This document shows, one piece after another, positions 59,609-64,000 of a DNA stretch of 64,000 bases (positions are counted from its first letter, which is position 1; the number at the start of each line of letters is the position of its first letter). A model generated the notes under the pieces. The model did not search any database. It saw only the letters and a list, made by a program, of their open reading frames with translations, and was not told the origin of the DNA. The stretch covers positions 62,001 through 126,000 of the forward strand of contig JACWER010000001.1 of the NCBI GenBank assembly GCA_014653385.1. The letters are read 5' to 3'. This stretch comes from Pelagibacterales bacterium SAG-MED50 (GTDB taxonomy: Bacteria > Pseudomonadota > Alphaproteobacteria > Pelagibacterales > Pelagibacteraceae). A program made the translations under genes and the position numbers.

Positions 59609-62041
59609 ATGAAAACAAAAACTAAAGTTGTAGTAGTTGGTGGTGGAGTAGTAGGGGTTAGTGCCCTTTATCATCTAGCAAAAAAAGGTTTAACAGATGT
59701 CGTTCTTGTTGAAAGAAAAGAATTAACATCAGGTTCAACTTGGCATGCCGCAGGATTACTACCTTTGTTTAACATGAGTTATTCAGTGGGACAGCTTCAC
59801 AAATATGCTGTTGATCTTTATAAAAAATTAGAAGAAGAAACGGGACAAAATGTTGGATTTAGTGTTGTTTCAAATATTCGTTTAGCAAGCACAAAAGATA
59901 GAATGGATGAATATCACCAGTATGCTGGTGTTGCTCAAACAATTGGTGTTGACGTAAAATTTTTAACTCCAGATCAAGTAAAAGAAATTTGGCCTTTATG
60001 TAATACTTCAGATTTACTTGGAGCAATACAACATCCTGAAGATGGATATATTCAACCAGCCGATTTAACACAAGCTATGGCTACAGGTGCAAGAAACAGA
60101 GGTGCAGAAATTTATAGAAATACTGCTGTAGTTGGAATTAAACAAACCAAAGATGGATGGATAGTTGAAACTGATAAAGGAGCAATTGAATGTGAGCATG
60201 TAATTTCTTGTTCAGGAAATTTTGCAAGACAAACTGGAAAAATGGTTGGTTTAGATATTCCAGTTATACCAGTTGAACATCAGTATATAGTTACAGAAGC
60301 ACACCCAGATATCTTAAAAAGAAAAAAAGAAGGCTTACCTGAAATGGGAGTGTTAAGAGATAGTGATAGCAGATGGTACATGAGGGAAGAAGCAGGTGGC
60401 TTAATATTAGGACCTTATGAAGATGGTGCACCAGCTTGTTATGTTGATGGCCCATCAAAAGATTCAGAGTATGAATTATTTCAAGAAGACTTGGATAGAC
60501 TTGCTCCACATATAGAAGGTGCTATTCATCGTGTGCCAGCTTTTGGAGAAGTAGGTGTAAAAAAAGTTTATAACGGAGCTATATGTTATACTCCTGACGG
60601 AAATCCTATTGTTGGTCCAGCGTGGGGACTCAAAAATTTTTGGATTAATGAAGGACATAGTTTTGGAATTACTGCAGCAGGTGGAGCTGGATGGCAACTA
60701 GCAGAATGGATTGTAGATGGTGAACCAACAATCGATATGCTTGGTGTTGAACCAAGAAGGTTTGGTGATTATGCAACAAAATCTTATTTAAAAGAAAAAA
60801 ATGAAGAAGCTTATAACCATGTATTTAAAGTTCATTATCCAGATGAAGAAAGAGGGGCTGCTAGAGAATTAAGAACTTCACCTTGTTATGATAGAATGAA
60901 AGATTTAGGAGCAGTATTTGGTCAAAAATTTGGGTGGGAGCGACCTAATTTCTTTGCAACTGATGGAATGGAGCAAAAAGATGACTGGTCTTTTAGAAGA
61001 TCTAAGTGGTTTGAAGCAATTAAAAAAGAATGTCAAAATGTTAAAGAAAATGTTGGTCTTCTAGATATGACTGCCTTTGCTAAATGTAGAATTAAAGGGC
61101 CTGGAGCTGAAGAATTTTTAGACTATTTAGTAGCAAATAAACTTCCAAAAAAAATAGGAAGAATAGGATTGTGTCACGCATTAAATACTAAAGGAGGAGT
61201 TCATTCTGAATTTACGATAATGAGGGAAGCTTCAGATAGTTTTTATTTAGTTTCAGCAGGAGCCAATCAAAGATTAGATCATGATTGGATTCAAAAGTGG
61301 ATGCCTAGTGATGGAACAGTTCAATTTGAAAATTTAACTAATAGCATGGGTGTACTTGTTGTGTCAGGTCCAAAAGCTAGAGAATTAATGACAAGAGTAT
61401 CAACAGATGATTTTTCTGCTGAAAACTTTAAATGGTTAAGTGCAAAAAATATTAATGTAGGAAATGCTCCTGTTAATGCTATGAGAGTAAACTTTGTAGG
61501 GGAACTTGGTTGGGAACTTCATCATCCAATTGAATATCAAAATCATATATTTGATAAATTAATGGAAGCTGGTAAGGACTTAGGTCTTAAGCCTTATGGA
61601 ATTAGAGCAATGAATAGTTTAAGAGTTGAAAAATCTTATAAATTAGTTGGGACTGAACTATCCATTGAATATTCGCCTTATGAGTCTGGACTAGATAGAT
61701 TTGTTCACCCGAACAAAGGTAATTTTATTGGTTTGGAAGCACTCAACAAGTGGAGAGAAAAAGGTTTTGAAAATAAACTTGTTACTATGGAAATACATAA
61801 TGTGGAAGATGCTGATGTCTTAGGGAATAATCCAATTTATGAAAATGATAAAGTAGTAGGACGTGCAACAGGTGGGGATTTTGGATTTAGATTAGGAAAA
61901 TCAATTGCATTAGGTATGGTTAAACCAAATGTTGCGACAACAGGTCAAAAATTGAAAATTGATATTTTAGGAAAAATGTACGATGCTACAATATTAGATG
62001 AGAGTCCATACGATCCAGAAAATAATTTATTGAGAGCATAA
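59609..62041 (+). CDS. dimethylglycine dehydrogenase (FAD + GcvT fusion)
   Basis: The 810-aa protein has an N-terminal DAO-type domain ([19 protein letters not shown]) with the covalent-FAD histidine motif [10 protein letters not shown], and a C-terminal GcvT folate domain ([33 protein letters not shown]). This matches dimethylglycine/sarcosine dehydrogenases, which oxidatively demethylate the amine and transfer the carbon to THF. Electrons go to ETF, and etfB follows with a 1-base overlap. A ribosome site TAGGAATCGCCAATG supports the start. Sarcosine or a related N-methyl amino acid is the alternative substrate. Confidence 0.87.
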   Translation: MKTKTKVVVVGGGVVGVSALYHLAKKGLTDVVLVERKELTSGSTWHAAGLLPLFNMSYSVGQLHKYAVDLYKKLEEETGQNVGFSVVSNIRLASTKDRMDEYHQYAGVAQTIGVDVKFLTPDQVKEIWPLCNTSDLLGAIQHPEDGYIQPADLTQAMATGARNRGAEIYRNTAVVGIKQTKDGWIVETDKGAIECEHVISCSGNFARQTGKMVGLDIPVIPVEHQYIVTEAHPDILKRKKEGLPEMGVLRDSDSRWYMREEAGGLILGPYEDGAPACYVDGPSKDSEYELFQEDLDRLAPHIEGAIHRVPAFGEVGVKKVYNGAICYTPDGNPIVGPAWGLKNFWINEGHSFGITAAGGAGWQLAEWIVDGEPTIDMLGVEPRRFGDYATKSYLKEKNEEAYNHVFKVHYPDEERGAARELRTSPCYDRMKDLGAVFGQKFGWERPNFFATDGMEQKDDWSFRRSKWFEAIKKECQNVKENVGLLDMTAFAKCRIKGPGAEEFLDYLVANKLPKKIGRIGLCHALNTKGGVHSEFTIMREASDSFYLVSAGANQRLDHDWIQKWMPSDGTVQFENLTNSMGVLVVSGPKARELMTRVSTDDFSAENFKWLSAKNINVGNAPVNAMRVNFVGELGWELHHPIEYQNHIFDKLMEAGKDLGLKPYGIRAMNSLRVEKSYKLVGTELSIEYSPYESGLDRFVHPNKGNFIGLEALNKWREKGFENKLVTMEIHNVEDADVLGNNPIYENDKVVGRATGGDFGFRLGKSIALGMVKPNVATTGQKLKIDILGKMYDATILDESPYDPENNLLRA

Positions 62042-62790
62042 TGAAAATTTTAGTCGCTGTTAAAAGAGTAATTGATTATAACGTCCAAGTAAGAGTTAAA
62101 GAGGATGGATCTGGGGTAGTTACTGAAAACGTTAAGATGTCTAGCAATCCACCTGATGATAATGCAGTTGAAGAAGCTGTCAAAATTAAAGAAGCAGGTA
62201 AGGCAACTGAAATTGTAGCAATTACAGTTGGTGAAGAAAAATCTCAAGAAACTGTTAGAAAAGCTTTGGCAGTTGGTGCTGATAGAGGCATTCTAATTAA
62301 AACAGAAGGAACTGTTGAGCCGCTTGCAGTAGCAAAGGTATTACAAAAAATTGTTGATAAAGAAAAACCAGATTTAGTTTTTATGGGTAAACAAGCAATT
62401 GATGATGATTGTAACCAAACTGGTCAAATGTTAAGTGCGTTATTAAATTGGCCGCAAGCAACCTTTGCATCAAAAATCGAGATAAAAGATAAAGTTTTAG
62501 AAGTTACTAGAGAGATTGATGAAGGCTTAGAAACAATTGAAGTTAATGTTCCAGCAATTGTAACTTGCGACTTAAGATTAAACGAGCCAAGATATGCATC
62601 TTTACCAAATATAATGAAGGCTAAAAAAAAACCTTTAGAAATTTTAACTGCCTCTGACCTTGGAATTGACACAACACCTAGAGTTCAGCAAATTAAAGTA
62701 GAGGAACCACCAAAAAGAAAAGCAGGAATTAAAGTAGCAAGTGTTGCTGAGCTAGTTAGTAAACTTAAAAATGAGGCAAAAGTAATTTAA
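62041..62790 (+). CDS. etfB: electron transfer flavoprotein beta subunit
   Basis: The 249-aa protein begins [19 protein letters not shown] and holds the ETF-beta signature region [22 protein letters not shown] and [25 protein letters not shown] with the recognition loop. It binds AMP and, with EtfA, carries electrons from flavin dehydrogenases. It is coupled to the dehydrogenase and to etfA by one-base overlaps (TAATG). Confidence 0.95.
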   Translation: MKILVAVKRVIDYNVQVRVKEDGSGVVTENVKMSSNPPDDNAVEEAVKIKEAGKATEIVAITVGEEKSQETVRKALAVGADRGILIKTEGTVEPLAVAKVLQKIVDKEKPDLVFMGKQAIDDDCNQTGQMLSALLNWPQATFASKIEIKDKVLEVTREIDEGLETIEVNVPAIVTCDLRLNEPRYASLPNIMKAKKKPLEILTASDLGIDTTPRVQQIKVEEPPKRKAGIKVASVAELVSKLKNEAKVI

Positions 62791-63743
62791 TGTCAGTTTT
62801 ATTAATTGCAGAGCATAATAATAAAGAAGTAAGACCTTTTACATTAAATGCCATAACTGCTGCATCTCAAATTGATCCAGATGTACATGTATTGTTAATT
62901 GGGAATAACTGTGAAAATGTTGCCAAATCTTTATCAGAAATGTCAGCAGTTAAAAAAGTATTACATGCTGAAGCTGCTCATTATGAAAATTATCTAGCAG
63001 AAAATTTTGCTCCGTTAGTTGTAAAAGTTTCTGAAAATTATACTCATATAGTTAGTTCAGCAAATACATTTGGTAAAAATTTAATGCCAAGAATAGCAGC
63101 ACACTTAGATACCTCTCAAGTAAGTGATATTATAAAAGTTATCTCACCAGATACGTTTTTAAGACCTATTTATGCGGGAAATGCATTTGCGACAGTAAAA
63201 AGTAGTGATACCAAAAAATGTGTAACTATTAGACCTACATCATTTGATCCTTGTGAGACATCTGGTGGATCTGCTCCAATTGAAAAAATTGAACCAACTG
63301 AAGAATTTACATCATCAAAATTTATAAAAAGGGAAGAAGTTAAATCAGATAGACCAGAACTTGGAACTGCCAGAGTAGTAGTTTCTGGTGGAAGAGGTAT
63401 GCAAAATGGAGAGAATTTTAAATTGATAACTGATATTGCAGATAAATTAAATGCTGCAATTGGTGCTTCAAGGGCTGCAGTGGATGCAGGATACATAAGT
63501 AATGAACACCAAGTTGGTCAAACTGGTAAAGTTGTTGTTCCAGATTTATATATTGCAGTTGGAATATCAGGAGCAATTCAGCATTTAGCTGGAATGAAGG
63601 AAAGTAAAATTATAGTTGCGATAAATAAAGATGGTGAAGCACCAATATTTAGTGTTGCAGATTATGGTTTAGAAGCAGATTTATTTGAAGCACTTCCTCA
63701 ATTCTTAGAAGAATTGAACAAATTAAATAGTATACAAAAATAA
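62790..63743 (+). CDS. etfA: electron transfer flavoprotein alpha subunit
   Basis: The 317-aa protein has the C-terminal FAD domain motifs RVVVSGGRGMQNGENF, IGASRAAVDAGYISNEHQVGQTGK, YIAVGISGAIQHLAGM and FSVADYGLEADLFEALPQ. It forms the ETF heterodimer with EtfB. Length is as expected. It is followed 22 bases later by the ETF-ubiquinone oxidoreductase gene. Confidence 0.95.
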   Translation: MSVLLIAEHNNKEVRPFTLNAITAASQIDPDVHVLLIGNNCENVAKSLSEMSAVKKVLHAEAAHYENYLAENFAPLVVKVSENYTHIVSSANTFGKNLMPRIAAHLDTSQVSDIIKVISPDTFLRPIYAGNAFATVKSSDTKKCVTIRPTSFDPCETSGGSAPIEKIEPTEEFTSSKFIKREEVKSDRPELGTARVVVSGGRGMQNGENFKLITDIADKLNAAIGASRAAVDAGYISNEHQVGQTGKVVVPDLYIAVGISGAIQHLAGMKESKIIVAINKDGEAPIFSVADYGLEADLFEALPQFLEELNKLNSIQK

Positions 63744-63765
63744 TTCTTAAAGATAAAAATATCAT

Positions 63766-64000
63766 ATGGGTAGAGAGTCGATGGATTATGATGTTGTTAT
63801 AATTGGAGGAGGGCCCTCTGGATTATCTACAGCAATTAAACTTAAGCAGCTTGACCCAAATTTAAATGTTTGCTTGTTAGAAAAAGCATCAGAAATAGGT
63901 GCTCATATTTTAAGTGGTAATGTTTTTGAAACTAGAGCTTTAGATGAGCTATTACCAAATTGGAAAGAGCTAAGCTCGCCAATTAAAACTAAAGTTTCAA
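63766..64000 (+). CDS. electron transfer flavoprotein-ubiquinone oxidoreductase, N-terminal part
   Basis: The gene runs off the right edge after about 78 codons. The visible N-terminus MGRESMDYDVVIIGGGPSGLSTAIKLKQLDP is a FAD-binding motif, followed by LLEKASEIGAHILSGNVFETRALDELLP, which is the standard ETF-QO start. The second ATG (63781) is an alternative start. It passes electrons from ETF to ubiquinone in the inner membrane, completing the route from dimethylglycine. The Fe-S domain lies outside the window. Confidence 0.9.
   Translation, partial: MGRESMDYDVVIIGGGPSGLSTAIKLKQLDPNLNVCLLEKASEIGAHILSGNVFETRALDELLPNWKELSSPIKTKVS

Noticed and set aside
1-64000. CRISPR arrays, tRNA or rRNA genes, insertion sequences, phage or toxin-antitoxin genes
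   Set aside because: No repeat-spacer pattern, tRNA-like cloverleaf, transposase or integrase motif was noticed on either strand; the region is compact chromosomal coding sequence.

Overview
The window is a gene-dense, AT-rich (visibly about 30% GC) chromosomal stretch of a free-living marine alphaproteobacterium, almost certainly Pelagibacterales (SAR11). The evidence is the very short intergenic spaces, TAATG/ATGA stop-start couplings, Lys/Asn/Ile-rich proteins, and a set of genes typical of oceanic osmolyte-using SAR11: TMAO demethylase, the TmoXWV transporter, trimethylamine monooxygenase, sarcosine oxidase, dimethylglycine dehydrogenase with ETF and formate-THF ligase. I saw no tRNA, rRNA, CRISPR array, transposase or integrase. 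No gene-free gap exceeds 300 bases.

Layout. (1) 2-88 is the tail of a YjbQ/UPF0047-type gene. (2) 111-14511, all on the minus strand, is a long array for N-methylated amine and ammonium handling. It contains two non-identical copies of a [glutamine-synthetase-like enzyme + class II amidotransferase + GXGXG subunit + FMN/3Fe-4S glutamate-synthase-like subunit] module. The copy at 1713-5944 fits gamma-glutamylmethylamide synthetase plus N-methylglutamate synthase; the copy at 8367-13062 is a paralogue of unknown substrate. An ammonium transporter without an adjacent PII gene, tiny membrane proteins and a strong intrinsic terminator sit between them. (3) 14654-17647, plus strand: malyl-CoA lyase and malate thiokinase, i.e. 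a serine-cycle segment. (4) 17682-27540: TMAO/TMA block with a MarR-like small protein, tdm, tmoX, three unrelated envelope genes, tmoW, tmoV and tmm. (5) 27637-32099: glpK, gpsA-like dehydrogenase, iron alcohol dehydrogenase and a class I amidotransferase. (6) 32096-39010: fhs and the divergent soxBDAG-type operon. (7) 39017-45236: housekeeping and small genes (EamA exporter, lipoprotein, racemase, cupin, hydrolase, cold-shock protein, GNAT, purK, purE). (8) 45330-48733: an atypical M19 dipeptidase-like protein followed by three genes of unknown function including a 55-aa zinc-ribbon ORF missing from the ORF track. (9) 48730-59552: an unexplained catabolic-looking island: DmdA-like THF demethylase with its own MetF, divergent Rieske oxygenase, mini kinase and nucleotidyltransferase, two Fe(II)/2-oxoglutarate oxygenases, enoyl-CoA hydratase, SBP56/methanethiol-oxidase-like protein, ferredoxin, CoA-binding protein and flavodoxin-fold reductase. 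(10) 59609-64000: dimethylglycine dehydrogenase with etfB, etfA and the start of ETF-ubiquinone oxidoreductase.

How it fits together (inference from known families). TMA is oxidised by Tmm to TMAO, or TMAO is imported by TmoXWV; Tdm splits TMAO to dimethylamine and formaldehyde. Methylamine can be glutamylated by GmaS and converted by MgsABC to N-methylglutamate, which an N-methylglutamate dehydrogenase or sarcosine-oxidase-like complex (soxBDAG here) demethylates. Dimethylglycine and sarcosine are demethylated to methylene-THF, electrons pass through ETF, and C1 units leave as formate through Fhs or are partly assimilated through the glyoxylate/malyl-CoA steps. The DmdA-like/MetF pair would feed methyl-THF into the same folate pool from an unidentified methyl donor.

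The least explained parts are the second GS/glutamate-synthase-like module with its accessory small proteins, the 45-aa ORF inside the N-methylglutamate synthase operon, the unknown module at 45330-48733, and the DmdA-like/MetF/Rieske/kinase/oxygenase island. All functional names rest on sequence recognition by eye; no database search was run.
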